Shown: positions 21,685-32,056 of the stretch, in pieces
Numbering within the stretch: position 1 is the stretch's first letter
How the letters are laid out: the number at the start of each line of letters is the position of its first letter
NCBI GenBank assembly: GCA_030035585.1
Contig: CM057464.1
Coordinates: forward strand, 27,607,465 to 27,671,464
Length of the DNA stretch: 64,000 nt
Direction: 5' to 3'
Source of the DNA: Dugong dugon
Lineage: Eukaryota > Chordata > Mammalia > Sirenia > Dugongidae
Made by a program: the position numbers and the translations under genes
The notes under the pieces: model-generated
Told to the model about the DNA's origin: nothing
Database searches by the model: none
The model's input: the letters and a program-made list of their open reading frames with translations, nothing else

Positions 21685-23988
21685 GAGACTTCCGGGCAAC
21701 ATGGTTCTACAGACAGAAGCACCACACTGTCCCTCAACAGCAAAGATCCAAAACACTAAGTCAGAGTCACATGTCAATCCTGAAACCCTAAGCATCAAAT
21801 GAAGAGATAAAGAACTCAGCCAAGCACTGAATGGAATAAGAAACTGAGAAGAGAGAGCAAGGAGAGATACATGCAGAGGTTCCCTATCAGCTACCGCAGC
21901 ATGGATCCACCATCCTGGACTCCTATCGGAGATCAGTGAACAGGGGTATGAGAAAGCAGCTTCATGGAGCTTCCAGAAGGAGACACAATGACCAGTAACC
22001 AGTGATATATGCTTTCCCACCCCCACCCTTCTTCACCCCTCACTCGGCCTCCTCTGCTTCCCGCAGCCACAGTCTCTTGGCCGGGAACCACCAGCTTCAC
22101 CTCTGTGCCACTTGGATTCCACCTGCCCGCACTGACCAGCTCCCTGAGTGCCATTTGTTGGCTGCTGGTGTTGCTTTTTTCCACTTCTTTAGATTTCTTC
22201 CTTACCTCTCACCACCTCCCCCTCCTTTCTCTCAAATACCTGGCTCCGTGTGTCACCTTTGCTTCTTCCAGAAAAACTGCGAAACACAGCTCGACTGTGA
22301 AACTGCTTCCTGGCCTGTGCTGCCATGCTGGTGGGACACCCAGGGCTTTTTTTGTTTGTTTGTTCTGATTTGTTCTGTTTTGATTTGTTTGTTTGTTTTC
22401 TTTTTCTTTTCTTGGCTTGGGAGCCCCTTCTAGCTGGGCGGTACTGTGTGGCTTGGGAGCTACTCCCTTACTCTGCACAGATGCACAGTGACATCCCTGG
22501 AGGCATTTCTTGTTTCTTGTTTTTTGTTTTGTTTTCTTCTCTCTCTTTTTCCCTTTTTGTCTTTCTTCATTTCCAGTTTCTCGTCTCTCTATACTTGCCT
22601 TCTCTCCCTGTCTCCTGAGTACCTGGTGCTGTGTGACACCTCTATCTTTTCTAGCTAGGCTTTACTTCATGGCCTGGGAACAACTTCCCCAGTCCTAGCA
22701 GCTGCACCAGTGGGATCCCTGGGAGCTTTTCTTTCTTTCTTTTTTTTCTTCTAATTTTTATTTATTCATTTTTTCTTTTACCCTTTTCTTTTTTTTCTTT
22801 TTGTTGTTCTCCATTTCTCTATATCTCATCTCTCCACTCAAATAGCAAGCTCCCTTAGCACTCTTTTTTGTTTATTTGTGTGTATGTTTTTGACTCCTGT
22901 CCTCTCTCATCTCTCTCCTCTTTCCTATACCCATCCTAGCTCCACACATCACAATCACCCCCCCTCCTTCCTGCCTACCTGCACCGTGTGCTAAACATCA
23001 CTCTCTGAAGCAGGACAGGCAGGCCTACCAGAACCTTCCCTGCGCTGATTTCCGGTCTGCCCTGTCAGCCCTAGTATGTGCCACAAACAACCCATTCCAG
23101 CAACTCCCCTTCAGCTGGACCTGCACTGCTGTACCATACCTGAGTGACTGACTCTGCCCGTTAGAGAAGGAAGTGAAAAGTATCATGCCCACAGATGAGC
23201 AAACAACAAAGAATGCACAGCCTGCCTGCTCAGACATAACCAAATAAAACAAAAAAGAAGGATGAAACAAAAAATCTACAATCAATAAAAGAGCAAAATA
23301 ACTACTGAATGCCCCAAAGACAGCAGAAAATATCAAAACATATACAAAAATAGGACAGGATGGTTCTAGTAGGTGTCCAAAATAAAACACCAGATGACTT
23401 CCAACAGAAGAAAAGGCACTAGAACTACCTGATAGGGAATTCAAATCTCTACTATTCAGAATTATTCAAGAGTTGAAGCAAAAAGCAGACAAAAATGAGG
23501 AAAAAATAGATAAACCCATGGAAAAGACAGAAATATTCTTGGAAAATACAGACAAAAAATTGAAGAATTCAAGAAAATAATACAGGAAAAAATGCTAAAA
23601 TAAATTCACAACTAGAAATCATACAAAAACAACAACTAGAAATCCAAAAGATAACAAGATTTCAGAAGTAGACAGTGTCTTGGGCAGAGGAGCAGGTTTG
23701 AAACAATGGAAGATAGGATCAGTGAAATTGAAGACAAAGATTTAGCCACAACTCTGAAGAAAAATCAGAAAAAGGAATGAAGAAAAATGAAGAAACCCTG
23801 AGAATTATGTGGGATACAATCAAAAGCAAAAATCTGCGAGCGATTGGAATTCCAGAACAGGAGGAGAAAACAGAAAACACAGAGAGGATAATTGAAGAAC
23901 TGCTGACAGAAAACTCCCCCAATATCATGAAGGATGAAAAGCTGACCATCCAAGAAGCTCAATGAACCCCATATAGGATAGACCCCCC
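21685..23988 (+). mobile_element. L1 copy with 5' end but lacking the 3' end
   Basis: It begins at the L1 5' terminus ('gcaacatggttctacagac'), has a 5' UTR with about three diverged pyrimidine-rich units to about 23020, then a degraded ORF1 (coiled-coil, then RRM pieces such as EETLRIMWDTIKSKNLRAIG, IPEQEEKTENTERIIEELL). It stops abruptly inside ORF1 with no poly(A). 'aaaattaggaactatc' (21669-21684) and 'aaaattaggagctatc' (23989-24004) form a 16-bp duplication with one mismatch. It lies in CMAH intron B in gene orientation. Confidence 0.92.
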
Positions 23989-24004
23989 AAAATTAGGAGC
24001 TATC

Positions 24005-24935
24005 TTATAATAAAAGAAACACTCCGTTTAGAATCAGAAAATCCAAATTTGAATATCAAATTACAATCTGTTAGTTGCATATTTCTGAATATTTTTCCTC
24101 ATCTATGAAAACGATCAAAAAACCTCAGTTTTTTTTTTTGAGAGGATCAAATAAAAGAAAGTGAAATTTCCCAGCACCATGTTTGAAATATAATAGGTAC
24201 CTAGCCATTGGTTTATTTATTATTCATCTTGTTACCACAACCCACAATTGTGCACCATCCTTTTATTTAAATAAGTGATTGAAAAACGAAATTTGAGTTA
24301 ATGTATAGTATTCAAAAACACTTGGATGATTGATTGTGTACTGCACCAGGTTTACTATAAATGTTCAGTGTAGCTTTTCCCTACACTGTATTGTGTTGCC
24401 TAGCTGGTAAGCTCTGACCCTCCTTAAGGACAAAGGACACATTATTTCATTATCAAACTTTGAAGTGTGGCTATCAACCTTGGAAGGTTGAAAAACTCTG
24501 ACCCATGGGTTCTCCTCATCCAGCACCATGTCCCAGTCCTCTCTCTCACTAGGAGATGCTGTTTGAGGAACAAGAAGAAGTAGAGATCATGGTTATCTTC
24601 ACCTGCCCACAACCTCTTTCTACCTTCTGTTAAAACTACCCCTACTCAAAGCAGCATCAATGTAGAAGATGGAACCTGCACGCTTGGTTGATGTACACAC
24701 GATGGCATGTGATATGTTCTAACAATAAGGAGGAATCTTCCAGAAAACTCCTCTCACCATTAAGGTCAATCTTGAGCAGAAACTCTTCTTCTGGATTCTT
24801 GTGAGAGTCTGTTTTTTCAATTCTTTGCTTCTCAGTTAATGTGTTGGTATAAGGATCAAACTGTCTCTTGTACTAGATGATCCTATGTGTGTTTTTTTGA
24901 TAAAACTTTCAATCTTTCCTTCTGTCTGATTCTAG
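24005..24935. other. Intron B, last part, nothing recognised
   Basis: No repeat family or gene supported; it ends in the pyrimidine tract of exon C. Confidence 0.5.
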
Positions 24936-25083
24936 TTACCCCACACTGAAAAAGCTTGCTAAGAGAAGACCAGATATTCCCATTTATGTTGGAAACACAG
25001 AAAGACCTGTATTTTGGAATCTGAATCAGAGTGGTGTCCAGTTGACGAATATCAATGTTGTACCATTTGGAGTATGGCAGCAG
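24936..25083 (+). CDS. CMAH: CMAH exon C
   Basis: This 148-nt exon follows a GATTCTAG acceptor with a good pyrimidine tract and ends before GTCAGA. Its first base completes the split Ser of exon B; 49 codons follow. Recognisable blocks are YPTLKKLAKRRPDIPIYVG, then TERPVFWNLNQSGVQLTN, then NINVVPFGVWQQ. It belongs to the metallo-beta-lactamase-like region. An L1 3' fragment begins 125 bp after the donor, inside the following 992-bp intron. Confidence 0.97.
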
Positions 25084-25208
25084 GTCAGATATCTGTGTTC
25101 TTTTCACACTTTCCAGGGTGAATTTTTGGTGAGGTATTCTCTTTAAGATTAAGGAAGCAATGGCCAATTTTGTCTTTACTTGGTAGAGTGTAAATACAGC
25201 CTTTATTT

Positions 25209-25839
25209 ATTTATTTATTTTTAAATTGTACTTCAGGTGAAGGCTTACAGAACAAATAGTTTCTCATGAAACAGTAGTACACATATTGTTTTATGACATT
25301 GGTTAACAACCCCACAACATGTCAACCCTCTAACTTCTCACCCTTTTTTTTTGGTGAAAATACACATAGCCAAAGATACACCATTTCAAAAATTTCTACA
25401 TGCACGGTTCAGTGACATTGACTACGCTCTTCCAATTGTGCTGTTATTCTCGCTTAAGATGAAGGCTTACAGAACAAAATAGTTTCTCATTTAACAGTTA
25501 CTACAAATGTTGCCCTATGACAACGGTTAACAATCTCACAACACATCAACAATATCCTTACTCAACCTTGGGTTCCCTATCACCAGCTTCCTTGTCCCCT
25601 TCTGCCTTCTGGCCCTTGTCACTGGACTCCTGTACCTCGTTAGTCTCATTTGGTTTTACGGGGCTGTCCACTCCCAGGCTAAATGGTGAACCTCAGAGAT
25701 AACTTCACCAGTGAGCTAAAAGGGTGTCTGGGGTTTTCTCCAGTCTCCTTTAAGCCAGTAAATCTGGTCTTTTTTTTGTGAGTTAGAATTATGTTCTCCA
25801 TCCTTCTCCAGCTCTGTCCAGAACCCTCTTCTGTGATCC
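25209..25839 (-). mobile_element. L1 3' UTR fragment (antisense) with target duplication
   Basis: A 5'-truncated copy of the L1 3' UTR: reversed A-rich tail at the left, then the standard order ('ggtgaaggcttacagaacaa', 'ggtgaaaatacacatag'). The 16-bp duplication 'aatacagcctttattt' flanks it exactly (25193-25208 and 25840-25855). It fills most of the intron between exons C and D. Confidence 0.95.
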
Positions 25840-26075
25840 AATACAGCCTTTATTTGAGCTTCAAATGTTGGGCAGCACTATCCTTGGTAAAGATGTTTTT
25901 CTTTGTATTTAACAATAGAATAACTGTAAGATAGATTAATAAATCTAATTCTGAATGAGAGACATCTCTTCAAATTTAAGTCACTAATTTACCAGTCTTT
26001 CCAGAAGACTTACCAAGTCTTGAATTAAAAGTCAAGCTGCCATACACAGTTGTTGGTTTTATTGTTAAATTTCAG

Positions 26076-26157
26076 GTAGACAAGAATCTTCGATTCATGA
26101 TCTTGATGGATGGTGTTCATCCAGAGATGGATACTTGCATTATTGTGGAGTATAAAG
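26076..26157 (+). CDS. CMAH: CMAH exon D
   Basis: This short 82-nt exon follows AATTTCAG and ends before GTACTT. It encodes VDKNLRFMILMDGVHPEMD and TCIIVEYK, plus one base of a split Gly. The sequence is almost identical to the CMAH orthologues I recall. It joins exon E in phase (G plus GC gives Gly, then HKILNTVD). An AfroSINE lies about 140 bp downstream of its donor. Confidence 0.96.
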
Positions 26158-26295
26158 GTACTTTCTTACCCTCATCAAAAATTAAAAATGAAAAATACTA
26201 TTGGTAGTATAATAATAGCTATCCAGAATTTCATCTTAAGGTCATCTTTTTCTTTTATCTTTATTTTCATAGAATGTAGTATATTATATTCTTGT

Positions 26296-26455
26296 TTTGG
26301 ATCCCCGGTGGCACAGTGGTAAGAGCTCGGCTGCTAACCAAAGGGTCTGTGGTTCAGATCCACCAGCCACTCCTTGGAAACCCTATGGTGTAGTTCTACT
26401 CTGTCCTATAAGGTCACTGTGAGTAGGAATTGACTTGACAGCAATGGGTAACAGG
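26296..26455 (+). mobile_element. AfroSINE (short type)
   Basis: 'ggtggcacagtggtaagag' to 'cttgacagcaatgg', flanked by a 9-bp duplication 'tattcttgt' (26287-26295 and 26456-26464). Confidence 0.93.
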
Positions 26456-26464
26456 TATTCTTGT

Positions 26465-27101
26465 CTTAGAAAAGTGGGCTATCATTTAGATAATCTTTAC
26501 GGAGAACAAATTACCAGTATTGTAGTCTACGTAGTGACAGGTGCAAAGCTTTTCTCATAAGACAACAGATATTTCATATTGCACCTATAGTAATTTATTT
26601 AAACCTATCTTTATTGAACATTTATATTGTATTACACAATAACATCTGTACATGTCTTCCCTTCCTGTGAGAAGGTGGCATTACTGACTCAACAATCAGT
26701 TGAATATGAGCTTTGCACGGAATTTGCAAAAGGTTAAACAATTTGGGCTGATCCTGTCACTCTCTCCCCTAGATCCTTTGGGTTCAATGTTTGGAGACAG
26801 TTGGCTGAGTTAGGAATTCAATCTGTCTACAATCCTGAAGTGGAACCAAAGTAACTGTTCTCTTGAGACACCCAGAACCCACCAAGTCAAACAGGATAAA
26901 CTTACTCACTTGAAAATTCAAAATATGCTATTTAAGACTTTAGTTGTTGATATCTTAGTCTCTTTGTTTTTTCTTGGACATAAGCAGTCCTTCCATAATT
27001 AAATCAATCAGATTATACAGTTTATAATCTGTATAGGTTTAGGAATTCACGCCTGTTTGACATTTCACCCTGAATACCCATACCACTTTATTTCTCCACA
27101 G
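26465..27101. other. Intron D sequence, nothing recognised
   Basis: No repeat or gene supported. Confidence 0.5.
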
Positions 27102-27239
27102 GCCATAAAATACTCAATACAGTGGACTGCACCAGACCCAACGGGGGAAGGCTGCCTGAGAAAGCTGCTTTCATGATGAGTGATTTTGCTGGAGGAGCAT
27201 CTGGTTTTCCAGTGACTTTCAGCGGTGGAAAGTTTACAG
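27102..27239 (+). CDS. CMAH: CMAH exon E
   Basis: This 138-nt exon follows TCCACAG and ends before GTACTA. It encodes GHKILNTVDCTRPNGGRLP and then EKAAFMMSDFAGGASGF, PVTFSGGKFT, with one base of a split Glu at the end. The conserved SDFAGGASGF block identifies it. Compared with remembered orthologues, EKAAF replaces EKVAL and PVTF replaces PMTF; these are conservative changes. Two AfroSINEs stand in tandem just downstream, the first only about 34 bp from the donor. Confidence 0.96.
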
Positions 27240-27273
27240 GTACTATTTTATATGGAGGTAATATGAAGCGAAA

Positions 27274-27468
27274 GGAGCCCCAGTGGTACGTTGTTTAAGT
27301 GACCAGCTGCTAACTGAAAGGTGATGGTCTGACCCCACCAGCTGCTGCACAGGAGAAAGATGTGGCAGTCTGCTCCCGTAAAGATATACAGCCTTGGAAA
27401 TCCTATGGGGCAGTTCTATTCTTCCCTGTAGGGTTGCTATGAGGCAGAATCGACTTGATGGCATCTTG
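27274..27468 (+). mobile_element. AfroSINE close to exon E donor
   Basis: Full copy with 'gtggcagtctgctcccgtaa' and 'gaatcgacttgatggcat'. Flanks 'aatatgaagcgaaagg' and 'aatacaaagcaagg' look like one duplicated target. It begins about 34 bp after the exon E donor. Confidence 0.92.
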
Positions 27469-27481
27469 TAATACAAAGCAA

Positions 27482-27692
27482 GGAGTCCCTGGGTGGTGTA
27501 AACGGTTAACACACTTGACTGCTAAGGGAAATGTTGGAGGTGCCTCAACCTGGAAAGTCCATCCAGAGGTACCTCAGAAGAAAGGCATGGCAATCTACTT
27601 CCAAAAAACAGCCATTGAAAATCCTACGGGGTACATTTCTACTCTGACACACGTGGGGTCACCAAGATTTGGAATCGACTCCAAGGTAGCTA
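27482..27692 (+). mobile_element. AfroSINE ('tccctgggtgg' type), tandem to the previous
   Basis: Second SINE in the same orientation directly after the first, with 'ttggaatcgactccaaggta' at the tail. Confidence 0.9.
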
Positions 27693-27812
27693 ATTTACTA
27701 AAAAGCAGCACTTGTATTTAGCACTTTGCTAAATACTGTGGGAATGAATGCAAAGATAAAAGACGTGGTCCCTACCTACAAGAAGCTTACAATCTTTTTT
27801 GGGAAGCTGACT

Positions 27813-28026
27813 TGCTGTTGATTTTGTTGTTGTTGTTGTTGTTGGTTTGTGACTTAGGAGACCCCATGTGTTACAGAGTAGAACTGCTCCATAGGGTTTT
27901 CTCGGCTGTAATCTTTACTGAAGCAGATTGCCAGGCCTGTTTCTTCCACAGTGCCACTGAGTGGGTTCAAACTGCCAACATTTTGGTTACCAGCTGAATG
28001 CAAACCATTTGTGCCATCCAGGGACC
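27813..28026 (-). mobile_element. AfroSINE (antisense)
   Basis: A TTG-rich reversed tail, then 'cagagtagaactgctccata' and reversed head 'gtgccatccagggacc'. Confidence 0.9.
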
Positions 28027-28422
28027 TTGGAAACCGATTTGTAAACCCCAGATAACAAACTAAAATCTTGCTCAGAATGTGATAATGAAACATGAAGGAA
28101 AGGCTGAGAAACTCAGGAGGAGTCAAGGAAAAGAATCACTTGAATCCACGGTGTATACTATGAAGCAAGATAGGAAAGCTGTGAGACTGGTAATCCAGGC
28201 TTAAATGTTCTTGGTAAACTGAAGATATGGTTAAATGAAAGAAAGCTTAACATGTTATAGTCAGCTTCAGTTAGCCTAAATAACTGAATTCTTACATTAA
28301 AATAAATTTTAAAACTTTTTTCAGTAAAAATTGGCAAGTTGTAGACTCACAGATCTATCAAATAACCCAGTTATACCATGTTTCTCCAGCCACAGACCTG
28401 TCTATCCATTCCCCTAAAATAG

Positions 28423-29138
28423 CAGGGCAGGTTATCCAATAAGCAAGTTATCTTAGTTATCTAGTGCTGTTATAACAGAAATACCACAAGCGGATGGCTT
28501 TAACAAAGAGAAATTTGTTCTCTCACAGTTTAGGAGGCTAGAAGTATGAATTCAGGGTGCCAGCTCCAGAGAAAGCCTTTCTTTCTGTCGGCCTTGGGGG
28601 AAGGTCCTTGTCATCAATCTATCACAGGTCTAGGAACTTCTCAGCACAGGCCCTGGATCCAAAGGACACATTCCACTCCTGGCTTTTCTTTCTTGGTGGT
28701 ATGAGGTTCCCTTTCTCTGTTCTTTATTTTCTTTTATATCTCAAAAGAGATTGACTCAAGATACAACCTAATCTTGTAGACTGAGTCCTGCCTCATTAAC
28801 ATAACTGCCTCAAATCCTGCCTCATTAACATCATAGAGGTTAGGATTTCCAACACATAGGATAATCACATTAGATCACAAAATGGTGGACAACCACACAA
28901 TACTGGGAATCATGGTCTAGGCAATTAGACATAAATTTTTTGGGGACACAAAATAATCCATAACACAAGGTAAGCATGGGCTTACTTGTACTTATTTACT
29001 AACCTGTAGTGAACAATTTCACATGGGTTTCACCATATGATATCAAAGTGAAACCCATGTGAAATTGTTCACCACAGATTAGTAAATAAATACAAGTAAG
29101 CCCGTGCTTACCTGTGCTTATTGGATAATCCAGCCCTA
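28423..29138. mobile_element. Palindromic hAT-type MITE carrying an LTR in its left arm
   Basis: Without the LTR at 28448-28965, the element is a long inverted repeat. Its ends are CAGGGCAGGTTATCCAATAAGC and its complement, quoted here as TIRs of at least 20 bp with few changes. The inner arms at 28971-29033 and 29048-29110 are 59 of 63 identical around a 14-nt loop. CAGGGC ends suggest hAT. The flanking 8 bp (TAAAATAG, TGGAATAC) agree at only 5 of 8, so the target duplication is doubtful. Confidence 0.75.
28448..28965 (-). mobile_element. MaLR-like solo LTR (antisense)
   Basis: Same family as 10231-10711, starting near 'tatcttagttatctagtgct' and ending CCATAACA. 'caag' occurs on both sides (28444 and 28966), and the interrupted palindrome arm reads through when the LTR is removed. 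Confidence 0.88.
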
Positions 29139-29757
29139 TGGAATACAGTCACCCTCTTCTCTATCCCCTCTCCTTTGTTCCTGCTATCTAAAAAGGGAGA
29201 AATTCTCAAATTCACACCCCTGACCAAGCCTGAGTTTTAGTAAATATGTAATGTGTTGCGTTCACCAAGGAGGCCCACCTGAGTTCTAAACAAGTTGGGC
29301 AGTAAAACCAGGAGCAAAGATGGAGTCAAAAATATCACCTTCACTACTGATTCAGGCCAGACTAGAGTATGTGGCTTTACATCTGTTGGTCATGTGGGTC
29401 TGCCAATCCTGAATCCTAGAATTAGAATTATCAGCCCAATATCAGGTAGCGCTGAACTGGGGTTTGCGTCCCCCTGTAGCAGTGAGCCTCTGCAAAACTT
29501 ACAACATATGGAAGGGCAGAAAACTCTTGGTTGCTGTGGGCAGGCTAACTCTTAATAGGAAGTGGCGCAGAGCAGAGCTGAACATGCCAGAAATTCCCCC
29601 CAAATTGACCAGTCATAGCTGTCAGTCCAGGTCTCTATGCAGAGAAAATAAAGAGAAGAAAAGAAGCCAGAAATGTCATCACAGTGTTCTCCCTTCACCT
29701 GGAAGGAAAGAGTAGATGTGAGGAGGAATCTCCACTACCCTAACAATCAGCAACTCT
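29139..29757. other. Intron E sequence, nothing recognised
   Basis: No repeat or gene supported. Confidence 0.45.
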
Positions 29758-29828
29758 TGTGTGTGCGTATGCGTGTTCACGCATGCGCATGTGTGGGCAT
29801 GCACAGACATACACACATGCACATGCAT
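29758..29828. repeat. Alternating purine-pyrimidine tract
   Basis: About 70 bp of mixed TG/CG/CA alternation with a small palindrome 'catgcgcatg'. It is a degenerate dinucleotide repeat with Z-DNA-prone composition. Confidence 0.75.
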
Positions 29829-29944
29829 TTTAATAAAAAGGTCTGGAATACACTAAAATGTTAGTAGTGGTTATGTCTGAGTTATGGGTAACTTATTTTT
29901 TTCAGTGTTTAACAAACTTTCACAACAATAACAATGCTAACAAC

Positions 29945-30425
29945 TCTCTGACACCGTGCCCTACATGAACTGGGTCCTGCCTACTTCCTCAGCCTCCTTT
30001 ACTACAAGTCTCCACCTTGCTTGCTATACATCAGCCCACCTAGCCTGCTTTTGTTCCTCACATCTAAGATTCCAAATGCATTCCTGCCCAGGTCTTTGCA
30101 TTTGCTGTTTCTACTGTCTTGAGTGCTCTTTTCCCTGATCTACAAACTCACCTATCATCTCTTCACTGACCGCTCTATCCAGTGATGTCCCCCTACCCCA
30201 TCCCACCTCGCCCAGCCACTTTCTAGCCCTTTGCCTTGTTTTATATTCTTGGTATCACATCCGTCCTTAAAATGACCTTATTTATTTTCTTGTTAATTAT
30301 TTGCTTCACTCAATAAGAATGAACACTCCATGACAGCTGGGACCCGCTTTGTCTTGTTCACCACTGTATTCCCAGTGCCTAGAACCACATCTGGTACATA
30401 GCAGGCATTCAGTAAATATCAATTC
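29945..30425 (+). mobile_element. L2 LINE 3' part
   Basis: The end 'cagtgcctagaaccacatct' with 'ggtacatagcaggcattcag' and 'taaatat' is the typical L2 3' end; earlier blocks also fit. Confidence 0.75.
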
Positions 30426-30454
30426 CATGAATGAGCAGATAAACAGATGAAAAA

Positions 30455-30610
30455 CCCTGTGAGGTAGACATCATTATTCCGAAGTACAGAAGAGGAAATA
30501 AACTTAAAGAATGTGGATAATTTGCCCATGGCTGCATAACCAGTAAGTGGTAGAGCTGGACTTTGACCCTAAGTCTGACTGCAACACCCATGCTCTTAAC
30601 TACTGTGCAT
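30455..30610 (-). mobile_element. MIR SINE (antisense)
   Basis: 'aataatttgccc'-type core: 'ggataatttgcccatggctg', 'agtaagtggtagagctgga' and 'ctcttaactactgtgc' follow the reversed MIR order. Confidence 0.75.
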
Positions 30611-30904
30611 TGTCAGGTTATGATGAGCATACTTTGCTTTTACAATCCATTAAGGTGATGAAGTCATTCCCATGTTAGTAAAAAGTTCGTAATTTCAAGA
30701 ATTACGGTGTCCTTAAAATGTGCATGCATGCACGGTACAACTATGCACGCCACCCTGTGTATTCAGCAAACTGCTATACACAAGAAGTGGCCTCAGTGCC
30801 TTTTGCTGGTCTGGTAACATTTTCCCGGTAACCAACTGGGATACTGTTGATCATTTTTTCAGTCAAAATATTAGTTATTTGTGGGGTTATTTTTCCCCAG
30901 CAAA

Positions 30905-31015
30905 AAACCCCTCCATTGCCATTGAGTTGATTTTGACTCATAGCAACCCCATAGGACAGAGTAGAACTAACTGCCCCATAGGGTTTCCAAGGCTGTAAAT
31001 CCTTATGGAAGTAGA
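30905..31015 (-). mobile_element. AfroSINE, head truncated (antisense)
   Basis: Tail and middle present ('gccattgagttgattttgac', 'cagagtagaactaactgccc'), head missing. It ends about 175 bp before exon F. Confidence 0.85.
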
Positions 31016-31190
31016 CTGAACAAAATAAAGCAGACGAAAACCCCGCACTGATGATTCAGGTAGCTTTGCTCTATTTCTGCCGTAGCTGCCTATCAATTTT
31101 ATCTTCTGAAAGAGCTCCAGTCTAGTGGAACTTTTGTTTCCTTGTTGTTTCTGAACAGAGGAGATTCTAACCCAAACCCTGTCATTTCAG

Positions 31191-31326
31191 AGGAATGGAA
31201 GGCCCAATTTATCAAAACAGAAAGGAAGAAGCTCCTCAACTACAAGGCACGGCTGGTGAAGGACCTGCAACCCCGAATTTATTGTCCCTTTGCTGGGTAT
31301 TTCGTGGAATCCCACCCATCGGACAA
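31191..31326 (+). CDS. CMAH: CMAH exon F
   Basis: This 136-nt exon follows GTCATTTCAG. It completes the split Glu and encodes EWKAQFIKTERKKLLNYKA, RLVKDLQPRIYCPFAG and YFVESHPSD, ending with AA of a Lys codon. The donor is GTATGG, placed so that the AA joins the G that opens exon G (giving Lys, then Tyr-Ile-Lys). The frame stays open for a short way past the donor, but that extension resembles nothing in CMAH. The conserved His in VESHPSD could be a metal ligand by analogy with related folds; this is inference. Confidence 0.96.
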
Positions 31327-31569
31327 GTATGGCTGGACATTTTGTTCAACACTCTTACACATAAGTTATTGCGTGCTGGAATGAGTGACTTGGCTGTGAA
31401 TGCAACCTGTGAATGAAATGAGAAAGAGAGTGATTAATAGGAGTTTGGAGCTGATCTAAACAAGTTGCCTGAGAACAGAGAGCATGAATAAAAAGCCAAG
31501 CTTGGCAACCAGAGTTAGTTCAGATTTTCTCTGAAAGGATCCACAGGAAAGAAGAAGGCAACTAATAAG

Positions 31570-31740
31570 CATTAAGTATGTGCTAGGAATCACATTGGGG
31601 GCTTTTAACTAAATCATCTACATTAATCCTCCCAACAACACTGTGAGGTAGGTATCATTATGACTTTTTTTTGCAGAGAATTTGAAATTCACTGAGGCTA
31701 AGGGATTTGCCCAAAGTCACCATGTTGTACACACTGAATT
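31570..31740 (-). mobile_element. MIR SINE (antisense)
   Basis: 'actgtgaggtaggtatcatt' and 'gatttgcccaaagtcacca' mark a reversed MIR. Confidence 0.75.
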
Positions 31741-31756
31741 TAAGAATTGATCTTTG

Positions 31757-31814
31757 GTATACAGGATCATTATGAGTTGGAGTCAACAAGATGGCAGTGA
31801 GTTTGGTTTTGGTT
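31757..31814 (+). mobile_element. AfroSINE tail fragment
   Basis: Only the tail 'gagttggagtcaacaagatg' with 'gtttggttttggttt' remains. Confidence 0.8.
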
Positions 31815-31827
31815 TATGCTAGCTCAG

Positions 31828-32040
31828 AGGAGCCCTGGTGATGCCTTGATTAAGTGCTTGGCTGCTAGACAAAACGTCAGCGGTTTGAACCCACCAGCTG
31901 CTCCACAGGAGAAACATGTAGCAGTCTGCTTCCAGAAAGATTTACAGCCTTGGAAACCCTATGGGGCAGTTCTACTCTGTCCTATAGTGTCACCATGAGA
32001 AAGAATCAACTCAACAGTAACAGGTTGTTGTTGCTGTTTT
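31828..32040 (+). mobile_element. AfroSINE
   Basis: Full copy flanked by 'tatgctagctcag' at 31815-31827 and again at about 32044-32056, a 13-bp duplication. Confidence 0.94.
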
Positions 32041-32056
32041 TGGTATGCTAGCTCAG

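Noticed and set aside
22002-22433. Open frame of 143 codons (+)
   Set aside because: It lies in the pyrimidine-rich 5' UTR of the 3'-truncated L1.
23025-23444. Open frame of 139 codons (-)
   Set aside because: Antisense of the L1 5' UTR/ORF1 junction; the same shadow occurs at 37305-37688.
31142-31384. Frame running through exon F as a complete small gene
   Set aside because: Only 31191-31326 matches CMAH; the ends are intron sequence and GTATGG is a good donor in the right phase.
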